Positions 7,401-15,320 are shown, counted from the stretch's first letter. The stretch is DNA of 64,000 nucleotides from Dorea sp. D27 (GCF_001185345.1 NZ_KQ236748.1:95420-159419), one strand, 5' to 3'. Numbers and translations are program-made. Notes: generated by a model not told the origin, from the letters alone.

Positions 7401-7820
7401 TTAAATGTCAGTTTCCTTACTAAGCCAATCTGGATTTTCAAAAACATTCCCTATTACCTTTGCATAATTTTCCAATGGCCCTAAAGGCATCTGAGGATAT
7501 CCTACAGCTTCTACATAAAAGCCTACATTGTCCATATAACAGCCGTCCGCCGGACAATATGCCTCATATGTACCGTACTTTACCAACATTAAAACGTCTA
7601 GTATCTTCTCACCCTGGTGGCTTTCGATGAAGTCCCCTTCAAAGACTTCCCGACCAGATATATCATACCTACCTGTTGACCGCTGTAAAATATGCGTATC
7701 GCAGTTGAGCGGGTAAGGGCATCCGTGCTGCAGCGTCATAAGACAACCATTAATCCCTATCCAGCTATTATCCCGTTCCCACTCATTCTTGTTTTTGCAC
7801 CATAACCTATACCCTTCCAT
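7401..7820 (-). CDS. YopX-family phage protein
   Basis: 139 aa, matching the YopX family found in many Firmicute phages, whose function is not established. Diagnostic pieces are the central DISGREVFEGDFIE (the family's GKEIYEGDIV block) and the C-terminal AKVIGNVFENPDWL (IGNIYENPEL block). The N-terminus deviates from the usual KFRAW/F.Y.. start and carries two cysteines. The SD AAAGGGG sits 5 nt from the ATG. The start overlaps the upstream 78-aa gene by 14 nt. Confidence 0.8.
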   Translation of the reverse strand: MEGYRLWCKNKNEWERDNSWIGINGCLMTLQHGCPYPLNCDTHILQRSTGRYDISGREVFEGDFIESHQGEKILDVLMLVKYGTYEAYCPADGCYMDNVGFYVEAVGYPQMPLGPLENYAKVIGNVFENPDWLSKETDI

Positions 7821-8043
7821 TTATCCCCTTTCCGGCTAATGATTCTATTTCGTCATAATTAATTCCAAGATACTCAACTTCGTCATCTTCCATTGCTAAT
7901 TGGATTCTACCACTACCAGCATCATGCAAAATCCCATAATACTCATTCCCAGATTTCGTTCTAACTCCGATATATTCTCCTTCGAGGATGTTTTCACCAT
8001 AAGGCGTTCTAATAGCATAAAGTATTATTTGTCTGTAATTCAT
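7807..8043 (-). CDS. Small hypothetical phage protein
   Basis: 78 aa with a strand-rich, Sm-like look (EGEYIGVRTKSGNEYYGILHDAGSGRIQLAM). This could be a small RNA- or DNA-binding barrel, but the resemblance is structural guesswork. AGGAGG is about 11 nt upstream of the ATG. It overlaps the start of the YopX gene, indicating translational coupling. Confidence 0.5.
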   Translation of the reverse strand: MNYRQIILYAIRTPYGENILEGEYIGVRTKSGNEYYGILHDAGSGRIQLAMEDDEVEYLGINYDEIESLAGKGINGRV

Positions 8044-8076
8044 GTCGATTCTGACCTCCTAAACGTCAGGTTAATA

Positions 8077-8487
8077 CTATGTAGCTGGCATAAGTCCCAT
8101 CTGTGCTACATCGTTATCTGCATATTTTAATGTCTGTGACATGTATGGCTCCGGCCTCGGCATCCAGGCGATGACCAAGTCATCCATTTCCGCGGGCCCT
8201 TGATTATACCAATGACCGCGACAGAATGAGTAATACCGGATGTCAGTTATTTCGCCCAGTTTTACAGTCACGGGATACACATATGCATCCTCTGTAATTG
8301 AATTCACGCAATCATCCGGCAGTCGCTCTGATACCGGAATCCATGATTTGTATTTCTTTTCCTTTAACGCTGCAATAGCAGCATCTACTGTGTCAATTCT
8401 AACTCTCTTCAATTGCCTTACATCTTCCGAATCTCGAATTTCCATTTTCATGCAGGCAAGATTGTCAATTGCTCTTTGTATCTCCAT
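8077..8487 (-). CDS. DUF551-containing phage protein
   Basis: 136 aa. The N-terminal 45 residues form a charged helix (ERxIDNL-type start seen in many phage DUF551 proteins). The rest is a DUF551 domain with its hallmark WIPVSERLPDD, a central YPVTVK...DIRYYSF section and the VIAWMPRPEPY end. The biochemical role of the domain is unknown; it is common in early regions of Clostridia and enteric phages. AAAGGGG precedes the ATG by 6 nt. Confidence 0.8.
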   Translation of the reverse strand: MEIQRAIDNLACMKMEIRDSEDVRQLKRVRIDTVDAAIAALKEKKYKSWIPVSERLPDDCVNSITEDAYVYPVTVKLGEITDIRYYSFCRGHWYNQGPAEMDDLVIAWMPRPEPYMSQTLKYADNDVAQMGLMPAT

Positions 8488-8512
8488 AGATACCCCTTTC
8501 GCTAATTCTTAA

Positions 8513-8680
8513 TTATCTGTATGTGACAAGACTATCAATCCGGTACGGAACAAAACCGCCACTATAATACATCTGCCTAACAGTATTTTTATCTGGTTTT
8601 CCAAAAACAAAGTTGCCTTTTTGATTATCAGGAAATAACCCCCTGAATCTTGCCAGTAGATACAGTAACTCAAATTTCAT
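8513..8680 (-). CDS. 55-aa hypothetical phage protein
   Basis: Read directly from the minus strand: ATG at 8680, TAA at 8515-8513. The protein starts MKFELLYLLARFRGLF and ends RIDSLVTYR. A strong AAAGGAG lies about 8 nt upstream, and the gene fills the gap between its neighbours in the leftward operon. No homologue is recognised. Confidence 0.55.
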   Translation of the reverse strand: MKFELLYLLARFRGLFPDNQKGNFVFGKPDKNTVRQMYYSGGFVPYRIDSLVTYR

Positions 8681-8701
8681 TCTGACCTTCTCCTTTAAAT
8701 G

Positions 8702-8860
8702 CTAATATAGAGTTATTTCCTCTTTATCGTCATCAATGCTAAAATCCTCCATCTCACAAGTTCCGTTATATGTACCGCCACCGTCCTGATATTGCAATTT
8801 GATATCATAATTTTCTACTTTGTTTTTCTTTGCCGTTTCATACAGTTCTTTCACTGTCAT
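8702..8860 (-). CDS. 52-aa acidic hypothetical phage protein
   Basis: ATG at 8860, TAG at 8704-8702, with GGAGGTG 5-6 nt upstream. The sequence begins MTVKELYETAKKNKVENYDI and has an acidic C-terminal half (EMEDFSIDDDKEEITLY). This opening resembles small phage proteins annotated only as hypothetical. It is tightly packed between neighbours. Confidence 0.55.
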   Translation of the reverse strand: MTVKELYETAKKNKVENYDIKLQYQDGGGTYNGTCEMEDFSIDDDKEEITLY

Positions 8861-8883
8861 ACTGCCACCTCCTAAATCCTAAT

Positions 8884-9771
8884 TTACTCTACTTTCCCTA
8901 AAATCTGTGCCCGGCTTGTCCTTATCTTCCCATCTGTCCCGAATGGTACGACTACACCAGCCAGCCATTCAAATTTTATGAGCAACTTATATATCGTGCC
9001 GCCATGAGTATTTCTGACCCACTGATATGGTGCTACGTTGATTCCGCATCCACATTGACATGTTCTGTCGGGATTGCAGATTTCAGTTATTACCTCGCCC
9101 TCTTCAATCTTCCACCTGCCCGGTGCAGGATACTGCGAATTGAACGTCTTGAAAACTATGTACCCTTCGTCCGTACGCTCGAAGTTTGCTTCGAGATAGT
9201 TGATGGCATCAAGTATTCCTTCGGCATCGCTCAGGTCGGCATCGCTCAGGTTGGCACGTCTCAGGTCGGCATCGCTCAGGTCGGCACCGCTCAGGTTGGC
9301 ATCGCTCAGGTTGGCACGTCTCAGGTCGGCATCGCTCAGGTCGGCACCGCTCAGGTTGGCATCGCTCAGGTTGGCACGTCTCAGGTCGGCACCGCTCAGG
9401 TCGGCACCGCTCAGGTCGGCATCGCTCAGGTTGGCATCGCTCAGGTTGGCATCGCTCAGGTCGGCATCGCTCAGGTCGGCACGTCTCAGGTCGGCACTAA
9501 GCAGATATTCAACCGCCTTATCCTTACCTTTGCTAAGCGCCTCCCGGAACTTAGAAGACTCAAAAGGTTCTGCATGCCCTACCTTTTCAAAATATTCCGG
9601 CCTGACACAATGCGTTCCGTGTCCGCCGCGCTGGTGTTGTAATACTTTCACCTGGATGTTTTCACGAGGGTCTATATCTACAACAATTCCTTTTGTCATC
9701 GCTGAATTTGTTATCGCATATTGTCCATCTGATTCCTTTGTCCCTCTGATTATATCGCCTATCTCAAACAT
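8884..9771 (-). CDS. Pentapeptide-repeat protein
   Basis: 295 aa in three parts. The N-terminal ~85 residues form a beta-barrel-like domain ([18 protein letters not shown]) plus a short helix. Then come 18 consecutive A(D/N)LxX pentapeptides ([20 protein letters not shown]), which should fold into a right-handed quadrilateral beta-helix. A C-terminal ~115 residues contain a CQCGCG cluster and the [11 protein letters not shown] block seen after pentapeptide repeats in phage proteins (DUF5758-like). Such repeats can mimic DNA (Qnr/MfpA) or act as scaffolds; which applies is unknown. The SD region is AGGAGG. The repeat DNA is itself a near-perfect tandem array. Confidence 0.8.
   Translation of the reverse strand: MFEIGDIIRGTKESDGQYAITNSAMTKGIVVDIDPRENIQVKVLQHQRGGHGTHCVRPEYFEKVGHAEPFESSKFREALSKGKDKAVEYLLSADLRRADLSDADLSDANLSDANLSDADLSGADLSGADLRRANLSDANLSGADLSDADLRRANLSDANLSGADLSDADLRRANLSDADLSDAEGILDAINYLEANFERTDEGYIVFKTFNSQYPAPGRWKIEEGEVITEICNPDRTCQCGCGINVAPYQWVRNTHGGTIYKLLIKFEWLAGVVVPFGTDGKIRTSRAQILGKVE
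9223..9495. repeat. 15-bp tandem repeat array with a 60-bp higher-order unit
   Basis: The pentapeptide region is built of 15-bp units of the form GGYHCGCTCAGGTYG. Bases 9241-9300 and 9301-9360 are identical 60-bp blocks, and 9361-9420 differs from them at only a few positions. Such identity points to recent in-frame duplication, with probable length variation between strains. Confidence 0.9.
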
Positions 9772-9783
9772 TTATTTTTCCTC

Positions 9784-9918
9784 CTATTTTCCGTGTTTAA
9801 TCCTCTTCCTTTTATTCTTACCGCCCGCGAAGATGAAGGCGTTCATGTTCCCCGGCTTGAACCCGCCGGATATCTTCTGCTTGCCACCGTTATGGCTGTG
9901 CTTGTTTAGCTCGTACAT
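9784..9918 (-). CDS. 44-aa basic hypothetical phage protein
   Basis: ATG at 9918, TAG at 9786-9784, with a perfect AGGAGG 4 nt upstream. The protein is Gly/Lys rich (NGGKQKISGGFKPGNMNAF) and ends in KNKRKRIKHGK, consistent with nucleic-acid binding. It lies between the replisome organizer and the pentapeptide gene. Confidence 0.5.
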   Translation of the reverse strand: MYELNKHSHNGGKQKISGGFKPGNMNAFIFAGGKNKRKRIKHGK

Positions 9919-9926
9919 ATGTCCTC

Positions 9927-10631
9927 CTATTCCGCCAGACTACGCTCAAGGCAGTCCATGTCGTAGCTGCGCTCTGAAAAGTTGCTAAAACCTGTTGCTC
10001 TTGCTTTTTCTTGTACAACTGCTTTGCTTACCCTACGGTTACTTTCCCATGTCCTTACAGCTGCCTTCCAATTTTTCATTTTGTTTTTGCCAACCATCCA
10101 GCCTTTTGCCTCGTAAAAATCGACGAAGGCTTGAGGGTCAACGTGATTGTTGCGCTCAATGCAGTATGCTCTGACTGTTTCAACATCAGGCGGTGTAAAA
10201 CGCACAGTATTATTTATTTCTTTTCTTCCCTTCTTACTATTCTTTCCTTCTTCTATTGTTGGGAATAGTTTGGGAATAGCTTGGGCGTTGCTTGGTGTCT
10301 GATTGGGCGTTGCTTGGGATATGTCTTGGTACATGTCGTAGTTTGCGACGGTATATACGGTAAACTTGTTTGTGCTTTGCTTGGTAAGTTCGCCTGTGCC
10401 TTGAAGGTGCTTAATTGCCGTCCGAACCTCGTCAACCGTAAGTCCGGTTTCCTCTGATAACTTTCCTATCGAAGAAACAAGCGAGCCGCGCGGCACCGTT
10501 GTACCTTTAAACTTCCCGTCTTTCCAGTTTGCCCGTAGAAGCATATGGACAAACAGTCTGCATGTATTTATGTCCTGATACCATTCCCAATCAAGAAGGG
10601 AACGGCTTATTTTTATGTAATTGCCATTCAC
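9927..10631 (-). CDS. Phage replisome organizer / DnaD-like replication initiation protein
   Basis: 234 aa. The N-terminal ~100 residues are the phage replisome-organizer winged helix (YIKISRSLLDWEWYQD, LFVHMLLRANWKDGKFKG, VPRGSLVSSIGKLSEETGL). A variable linker (100-140) precedes a DnaD-like C-terminal block (YCIERNNHVDPQAFVDFYEAKGWMVG...MKNWKAAVRTWE), which normally recruits the helicase loader. Its position after the recombination genes fits a phage replication module. No separate DnaC-type loader was seen immediately downstream. Confidence 0.82.
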   Translation of the reverse strand: MNGNYIKISRSLLDWEWYQDINTCRLFVHMLLRANWKDGKFKGTTVPRGSLVSSIGKLSEETGLTVDEVRTAIKHLQGTGELTKQSTNKFTVYTVANYDMYQDISQATPNQTPSNAQAIPKLFPTIEEGKNSKKGRKEINNTVRFTPPDVETVRAYCIERNNHVDPQAFVDFYEAKGWMVGKNKMKNWKAAVRTWESNRRVSKAVVQEKARATGFSNFSERSYDMDCLERSLAE

Positions 10632-10635
10632 CGCC

Positions 10636-11007
10636 TCACCGCCAATCTATTCCGCAGTTCTCTAATGTCTTTATAGCTGTATCAACAATTTCTTGGCTCT
10701 CTTTTATCCGGCTCTTTTCCTGTCTTACCCAACGGACGAGCATGTCAGCCTCTTCCTCCTTGTTCATGTCGGCGATAAAATATCCCTTGCCACGCTGTAG
10801 ATTTATAATAGGTATCTTAGTCCTGGCATCGTGCAGGCAATCACGCATCACACGATCGGTAAGCCCTGTCCTTTGCACGAGTTCCGAACGCTTTACGGCA
10901 TTCTGATATCCCGTTGGTATGTAATCTAAGATGTCAAAGCCCTTCTGTTTTTCCACTTCAGACAGATAGTCTAGAAGCTCTACCTGACCTGGTATCTGTT
11001 CGTCCAT
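10636..11007 (-). CDS. Winged-helix-like phage protein
   Basis: 123 aa from the ATG at 11007, chosen because GGAAGGAGG is immediately upstream; an in-frame start at 11055 lacks an SD. The central segment (RSELVQRTGLTDRVMRDCLHDARTKIPIINLQRGKGYFIA) is a winged helix followed by a wing, a recurrent early-phage protein. The C-terminal half is a charged helix. Likely a DNA-binding accessory of replication, but the target is unknown. Confidence 0.6.
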   Translation of the reverse strand: MDEQIPGQVELLDYLSEVEKQKGFDILDYIPTGYQNAVKRSELVQRTGLTDRVMRDCLHDARTKIPIINLQRGKGYFIADMNKEEEADMLVRWVRQEKSRIKESQEIVDTAIKTLENCGIDWR

Positions 11008-11107
11008 GCCCCTCCTTCCTCCCCGGCCGGAGCCGGGGGTAGTGTCGTGATACACTGCTGTTGTTGTCCTGCGTAAAGCAAGATTTAAGTTAATGAGTTA
11101 CATATAG

Positions 11108-11371
11108 TCAAGGCTCTTCTGCCTCGCTAGCTGAAAAATAAAATTCTTCCAAAAACTGTTCTTCTGTCCCGTAGTGTTCTATGTAATAAGCCTTGCACCT
11201 CCTTTTAAGCTCTCCGTCTATTCCGTCTGCTTCTTTCGTCCGGCCGGCGCCGTTCGGATGCATCTGCGGCTTTAATGGTGCTATGAACCCTAATCTTTCA
11301 GATAGAGCCTTCTCTTTCTTACCGTGATGGAAGATATGATGACGTTCCACGCCATACACGCCTGTATACAT
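11108..11371 (-). CDS. HNH-like phage protein, possibly 5'-truncated
   Basis: 87 aa. The block VERHHIFHHGKKEKALSERLGF with the later PEMH-like PQMHPNG belongs to a phage HNH-type zinc-nuclease family. Members usually begin with a C-x2-C knuckle just before ERHH. Here an upstream in-frame ATG-GAC-TGC is cut off by TGA immediately before the ATG used. The first cysteine is therefore separated from the rest, and no good SD precedes the present start. It is either a shortened but working protein or a recently damaged gene. Confidence 0.55.
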   Translation of the reverse strand: MYTGVYGVERHHIFHHGKKEKALSERLGFIAPLKPQMHPNGAGRTKEADGIDGELKRRCKAYYIEHYGTEEQFLEEFYFSASEAEEP

Positions 11372-11411
11372 TCAGCAGTCCATATCGTCTGTAAAGATTG
11401 ACCACAATGTT

Positions 11412-11987
11412 TTAGCCAATGTTCACACCGTACCTTCCCTTTAACAGCCTCTTTTCATCCGGTGTCATAATTCTGCTCTCAGAAATGTCAGCGTCTAAAC
11501 AGTCATTAATAACTCCGTTTATTAAACATGCCATTTCCTGCGTGTTATAATCACTGGAGCCTCGCAGCAGATAATAGGTGCGATAATCTTTACCATCCTT
11601 AAGCTGTGTTACCTGTGTTGTGGGCTTAATGTGGTAGCTTTCTTCCTCAAGAGCATTATTCCACGTCTCATCTGTATCAAGTACAAGAGAACGTATTAAC
11701 TGGCCACCTAGAATTGCAAACTGTCCATATCTTCTAAGTGCTTCATTATGGGCTCGGTTCTTTGATATTCCTTTTTCATTCGCATACATAGTAAGTAACG
11801 TCCAATAATACGCGTTTGCATCGAGAGATCTCTTCCTTTTGTGTCTTTTAATACTTATATCCAGCTTTTCGTAATCCTTAAGCTTCTGAAAGGCTTCTCT
11901 TGCGTCTTCATTTAGAATCAGTACAGCTTTCTGCTTTTTTTCCATCAAATCAGCCATTAAGCTATCAAAACGTCCTGTAAAATTCAT
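11412..11987 (-). CDS. NinB/Orf-like recombination protein
   Basis: 191 aa from ATG 11987 (AGGTGG 5 nt upstream; the GTG at 11996 overlaps the SD). The segment KRKRSLDANAYYWTLLTMYA matches the signature of NinB/Orf-type proteins (KRSLDQNA..W in lambda), recombination mediators acting on SSB-coated DNA. The C-terminal MTPDEKRLLKGRYG is typical of the Gram-positive versions. It lies directly downstream of a putative strand-annealing protein, forming a recombination module. Confidence 0.65.
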   Translation of the reverse strand: MNFTGRFDSLMADLMEKKQKAVLILNEDAREAFQKLKDYEKLDISIKRHKRKRSLDANAYYWTLLTMYANEKGISKNRAHNEALRRYGQFAILGGQLIRSLVLDTDETWNNALEEESYHIKPTTQVTQLKDGKDYRTYYLLRGSSDYNTQEMACLINGVINDCLDADISESRIMTPDEKRLLKGRYGVNIG

Positions 11988-11996
11988 CTTTTCCAC

Positions 11997-12674
11997 CTAC
12001 TTAAACGGAACTTCTTCGTTGATATCTTCAGGTACTTCGACAGACTCATAATCAGGTATCTTCTTCAGCAGTGACATGGCGTCATTAAATTGCGATACTG
12101 TCATATTTTCCAGATTCTTCGGGCTATACCTGAAAAGAATTGACATTTCATTTTTTCCAGTTCTTTCTATTTCTTTTCTTAGCTCAACCAACTGTCTTGA
12201 ATCAATTTTCGGCTCAGTATTTGCTTCACTCTTTGCATCATATTTGGTGGTATCCGCCTGAAAATACACATCAGCTCCAATACCAAGCTGTTTACATGCC
12301 ACGGATAATGCATCAGTAGTCGCCATCTTATAGCATTCATCTGAAACGAATAAACCGCTCTTTTCGTCAGTCACAAACTTGCTGCCACCACTTCCGAATA
12401 TCGGCATAGACCACACACCTTTTATTTTTATGTAAAGTTCTATATCCACGAAAGCGGCTATTTCTTTTCCAGCCTGTTCTAAACGCTTGTCAACAGTCTT
12501 GTAGTACCATCCCATCCCACACGGGCCAAATTCCTCCGTCAGCTTCTTGATACGCCACATCGGATTGATATCCGTCATACCCTTTAGGCGGCCGCCCTTG
12601 ATAGTTTTCTTTGCTTCATCGGGAACTGCCCGTACTTTATTGTACAATTCAAGGTTCGGGTTGCTTTCCGACAT
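11997..12674 (-). CDS. Putative Rad52/Sak-like ssDNA-annealing protein
   Basis: 225 aa. The N-terminal ~150 residues (MWRIKKLTEEFGPCGMGWYY, KEIAAFVDIELYIK, GGSKFV, SDECYKMATTDALSVACKQLGIGADVYF) follow the pattern of Rad52/Sak-family single-strand annealing proteins, with the closing ALS.A.K.LGIG.DVY helix. The C-terminal 70 residues are a charged tail ending in EEVPFK, resembling SSB-interacting tails. It is flanked by DUF1351 and NinB-like genes, a combination usual in phage recombination modules. Some databases call such proteins only hypothetical. Confidence 0.55.
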   Translation of the reverse strand: MSESNPNLELYNKVRAVPDEAKKTIKGGRLKGMTDINPMWRIKKLTEEFGPCGMGWYYKTVDKRLEQAGKEIAAFVDIELYIKIKGVWSMPIFGSGGSKFVTDEKSGLFVSDECYKMATTDALSVACKQLGIGADVYFQADTTKYDAKSEANTEPKIDSRQLVELRKEIERTGKNEMSILFRYSPKNLENMTVSQFNDAMSLLKKIPDYESVEVPEDINEEVPFK

Positions 12675-13591
12675 TACACATCCTTCCTTTCAAAGTACAC
12701 GCCCAGGCTTGTCAATGCCATTTCTATGGCCTGCTGCTCTTCAGGTGTCGCAACAACGGTATAGACTATTGTCTGCGAATCTCTTGAAGATAGGGGCGCG
12801 GCTTCTGCCTTATCAACCGATTTAATATCATCTGCTGTGGATTTCTTCGCCTCGTTGCGAATCCTCTCCTCTGCGGCGATACGTTCACGCTCTTCCCGGC
12901 GAACCCTTTCTCGTTCAACATCAATCTCACGTTCTCGCCTTTCTGCGTCCTCTTCTTCCTTCTTCTTGAGTATTTCAGCCTTCCTGTTTTCATAATCAGC
13001 TATTAGCTTCATGGCACTTGCGAGGTTCCTCGTCTCCATGTATAGGCTCAGCGCATCATCTACCTTGTCCGAGCTCATTGCAGATATCGCATTGACATCC
13101 GAACTCGTCGTTACGGATATATCAGTTAGGTCCTGCCGGATAGATTTCATCGTCGCCGTGGTATTTGTCCACTTTGGGTTAAATATTGTTTCCAACGGTA
13201 TGTAGTCGTATAAGCTCTCCGGGACAATCTCGTTATAGGCCGCTTCGATTTCTGACTTCTTCTCCCGTACCCGTCTTTCTTCAAATTCCTTGACCTGTCC
13301 GTCTATGTAGCTTATCGGACGGTCAATCATACCCTGCAGCTCAATAACCTTCTGCTCGAACTGCTTGTAAGGAATCATGTAAGCGTCCCTGACTGCTATC
13401 TTCCTATCGTGTACCGACTTCTTCAACTTCCGCAGTTCCGCAAGGTCGGATTTCGCTTCTTTTTTTGACTCTTCAGTAAATACCTTGCCTGCATACTCGT
13501 CCATCTTCATGGATAGCTGCTTCTTCAATGCATCAAAGTTCACGTCAATCTCGCCTGGATGTTGCGAGGTTTCAAATTTCAACACGCTCAT
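12674..13591 (-). CDS. DUF1351 phage protein
   Basis: 305 aa from ATG 13591 (GGAGGATTTGGAAA upstream). Belongs to DUF1351, a coiled-coil family found beside phage recombinases. The N-terminal half has the typical AELRKLKKSVHDRKIAVRDAY and PISYID blocks. The middle is alpha-helical, and residues 210-255 form a strongly charged Glu/Arg coiled coil. The C-terminus carries a small beta-alpha domain (TVVATPEEQQAIEMALTSLG). The stop overlaps the start of the annealing protein by 1 nt. Its role is probably structural or accessory to recombination. Confidence 0.75.
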   Translation of the reverse strand: MSVLKFETSQHPGEIDVNFDALKKQLSMKMDEYAGKVFTEESKKEAKSDLAELRKLKKSVHDRKIAVRDAYMIPYKQFEQKVIELQGMIDRPISYIDGQVKEFEERRVREKKSEIEAAYNEIVPESLYDYIPLETIFNPKWTNTTATMKSIRQDLTDISVTTSSDVNAISAMSSDKVDDALSLYMETRNLASAMKLIADYENRKAEILKKKEEEDAERREREIDVERERVRREERERIAAEERIRNEAKKSTADDIKSVDKAEAAPLSSRDSQTIVYTVVATPEEQQAIEMALTSLGVYFERKDV

Positions 13592-13733
13592 TTTCCAAAT
13601 CCTCCATATATTCAAATAGGTTATTGTAATGTCTCTTAAATAATCTGCCTCTCTTTTTTCTTTCTATCTCGCAGTCACATCTCTCACCAGGGTCTAGATG
13701 TGCTCCGCAGTATGGACATTCGTTGTAGTACAT
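13572..13733 (-). CDS. 53-aa zinc-ribbon-like phage protein
   Basis: ATG at 13733, TGA at 13574-13572. The protein starts MYYNECPYCGAHLDPGERCDC, giving C-x2-C and C-x-C pairs that could hold zinc, followed by a basic helix and an acidic tail. The start lies within the upstream gene and the stop within the DUF1351 gene, so it is tightly coupled. An AGGTG is present upstream. This type of zinc-ribbon micro-protein is common in Clostridia phages. Confidence 0.6.
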   Translation of the reverse strand: MYYNECPYCGAHLDPGERCDCEIERKKRGRLFKRHYNNLFEYMEDLENERVEI

Positions 13734-13993
13734 GTGTTCACCTGCTTTCTTAAGTCCAAAAGGTGCTGTCTACAGTTTTCATAAGTGCGTGGACTTATAT
13801 TAGCAAAATCAAATCTATACTCTCCGTCGTAACTGCCCCTATTGAATCCGCTATCCTGTATCAGAATTGAAATGTCTGTCCCATGATTTGTACAGCAGAA
13901 GTCTATGTAAGGGTAACCATTTTTCCCTTCCCCGTTCTCCTGTATGTCTAAACACAGGTCTAATAATGCGTGTATCTTATCTCTATTACTCAT
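13694..13993 (-). CDS. Hypothetical phage protein
   Basis: 99 aa, ATG with AAGGAGG 8 nt upstream. Unrecognised: the N-terminus is helical (MSNRDKIHALLDLCLDIQ), the middle probably a beta-sheet (YPYIDFCCTNHGTDISILIQDSG), and the C-terminus a helix. Its last 40 nt overlap the zinc-ribbon gene. Confidence 0.5.
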   Translation of the reverse strand: MSNRDKIHALLDLCLDIQENGEGKNGYPYIDFCCTNHGTDISILIQDSGFNRGSYDGEYRFDFANISPRTYENCRQHLLDLRKQVNTCTTTNVHTAEHI

Positions 13994-14093
13994 TGACTAA
14001 TCCTCCTTAAAGCGTTATAATAACAATACATTATGTGATGTAGTCCGTTATCGGTCTACTCTCGGCGCTTACCTCCCTTGGTCAAGCGCCTTT

Positions 14094-14249
14094 TTAGTGC
14101 CCGTAAATAAAACACCACAGGGCAAGCACGCATAAAATTGCTACTGCCATCAGAAACCCAAGGCCAACGATAAAAATTATGTAGAATACCATGTCTTTAA
14201 GCTTTGCCTTGGCTTTGTGCCTCAACTTGTGTCTTCTAAATCTTGACAT
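14094..14249 (-). CDS. 51-aa single-TM phage protein
   Basis: ATG at 14249, TAA at 14096-14094. It begins with a basic segment (MSRFRRHKLRHKAKAKLK) followed by one hydrophobic helix (VFYIIFIVGLGFLMAVAILC) and a short end. Positive-inside topology predicts the N-terminus in the cytoplasm. The start lies within the last 28 nt of the excisionase-like gene; the SD is weak. Function unknown. Confidence 0.45.
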   Translation of the reverse strand: MSRFRRHKLRHKAKAKLKDMVFYIIFIVGLGFLMAVAILCVLALWCFIYGH

Positions 14250-14446
14250 TCTGTTTCTGTCAACTCCCTTCCGATATGTTTTTCCAGCTTGCTGCGATAA
14301 ATATTAAACTCATTCCTTCCGCTGTTACTTTTCTTTGGAATGCACTCCCCGAAGTCCCATATCCCCCGGCGTATTCTTTCACGTACCATTTGTGGGGAAC
14401 ATCCTAGTATCTTCGCTACTTCCGGGGGCTTCAAAATTTCAGCCAC
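14222..14446 (-). CDS. Excisionase-like HTH protein
   Basis: 74 aa, GTG start with AGGAGGTG 5-6 nt upstream. The N-terminus (LKPPEVAKILGCSPQMVRERIRRGIWDFGECIPK) is a MerR/excisionase-type helix-turn-helix with wing. The C-terminal half is charged. As first gene of the leftward early operon it may act as excisionase or early regulator; an Xis role is inferred from size and fold. Confidence 0.6.
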   Translation of the reverse strand: MAEILKPPEVAKILGCSPQMVRERIRRGIWDFGECIPKKSNSGRNEFNIYRSKLEKHIGRELTETECQDLEDTS

Positions 14447-14470
14447 ATTATCACCTCCTGATTTTAATTA

Positions 14471-14499
14471 TTGCTAAAGTCCTTCTTCTTCCGTATAAT
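14471..14499 (+). promoter_or_regulatory. Promoter of the single-TM accessory gene
   Basis: TTGCTA (14471-14476) and a perfect TATAAT (14494-14499) are 17 nt apart, about 50 nt before the 184-aa gene, giving it rightward transcription separate from the lytic operon. Confidence 0.6.
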
Positions 14500-14547
14500 T
14501 TAACTTATAGTTGAAAGTATCTTTACAGAGGAAGGAAGGTAGTTAAA

Positions 14548-15102
14548 ATGACAAATTATGAAATTGTAACTTGCGTTATTTCTTGTATGGCAGTTGTCGT
14601 CTCCGCTTTCGCCGCATGGTTCACATATCGGAACTTGAAAGAAATACGGAATCAGTTCTTTGAACAAAATCGCGGAAATCTTGTATTTTCAATAACCGAG
14701 GTGAAAAAGGGGGCCTTCCGTTCAACAGTTTTAAAGAACTATGGTAATTCACCAGCAAGGCTCATATCTCTAAAAATAACGCCTGAGTTAAAATGGTCTG
14801 ATGTAAGCGATGGCGATTATGAAGGCTTGGATAACAACCCTGTTCTTTCTAACTGTAAAAACGTCTTTTTAGCTCCTAACCAATTTATTTCATCAGATTT
14901 TTATTTTGAAGGTTATCCACATGAAACTTTTAATGTCGAAATCAATTACGAAACGTGCGGTAAAATCTTTAGTATTTCTTACGCTATTGATTTAAGATAC
15001 GGAGACAATCTTGTCACATCTGTAAGCGACACTAAGGAGCAAAGCAAAATACTTAAAGAAATTAGTCATAATATTGAACAGCTTTCTGACAGATTTCTTT
15101 AA
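14548..15102 (+). CDS. Single-TM accessory protein in the lysogeny region
   Basis: 184 aa. One N-terminal transmembrane helix (residues 5-27), then a cytoplasmic-type beta-rich domain with several Asn/Tyr and a terminal amphipathic helix. No family recognised, although this layout (short TM, YRNLKEI linker, beta sandwich) is common among bacterial proteins of unknown role. SD GGAAGG before the ATG and its own promoter. Transcribed opposite to the lytic genes, between excisionase and repressor, a common site for lysogenic-conversion or exclusion genes. That role is inference. Confidence 0.55.
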   Translation: MTNYEIVTCVISCMAVVVSAFAAWFTYRNLKEIRNQFFEQNRGNLVFSITEVKKGAFRSTVLKNYGNSPARLISLKITPELKWSDVSDGDYEGLDNNPVLSNCKNVFLAPNQFISSDFYFEGYPHETFNVEINYETCGKIFSISYAIDLRYGDNLVTSVSDTKEQSKILKEISHNIEQLSDRFL

Positions 15103-15208
15103 CTGCTTCTCTGACCTTGTCTTTGGGGTAATCTGGCGCGTTTACTTTTATATTCATTTCAATTGCCCCGTCTGAAAGTATTATTTCTTTTTTGCTTTCA
15201 GCGCTCAT
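15062..15208 (-). CDS. Possible small protein downstream of the Cro-like gene
   Basis: 48 aa from ATG 15208 (GGGTGGG just upstream): MSAESKKEIILSDGAIEMNI and then a short C-terminal helix ending QKAVQYYD. The reading frame is open further upstream, but only weak starts occur there. An inverted repeat TGACAC-AA-GTGTCA lies 50 nt before it. Its end overlaps the convergent 184-aa gene by 41 nt. Coding status is uncertain. Confidence 0.35.
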   Translation of the reverse strand: MSAESKKEIILSDGAIEMNIKVNAPDYPKDKVREAVKEICQKAVQYYD

Positions 15209-15320
15209 AACCCACCCGTTGCCTATCGTATTCTTCAAGTAAGTTCTACTGGGTATGTATTTTCTGTTGACACTTGTGTCACCTCTTTTTAAGTTTAATT
15301 TTGTTTTACATGTTGAACAT

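Noticed and set aside
9004..9988. Long rightward reading frames with repeated IAQVG or ASLRLA units
   Set aside because: They are the antisense frames of the 15-bp pentapeptide repeats, which stay open because the repeat length is a multiple of three; no SD, and the leftward frame has a recognised family.
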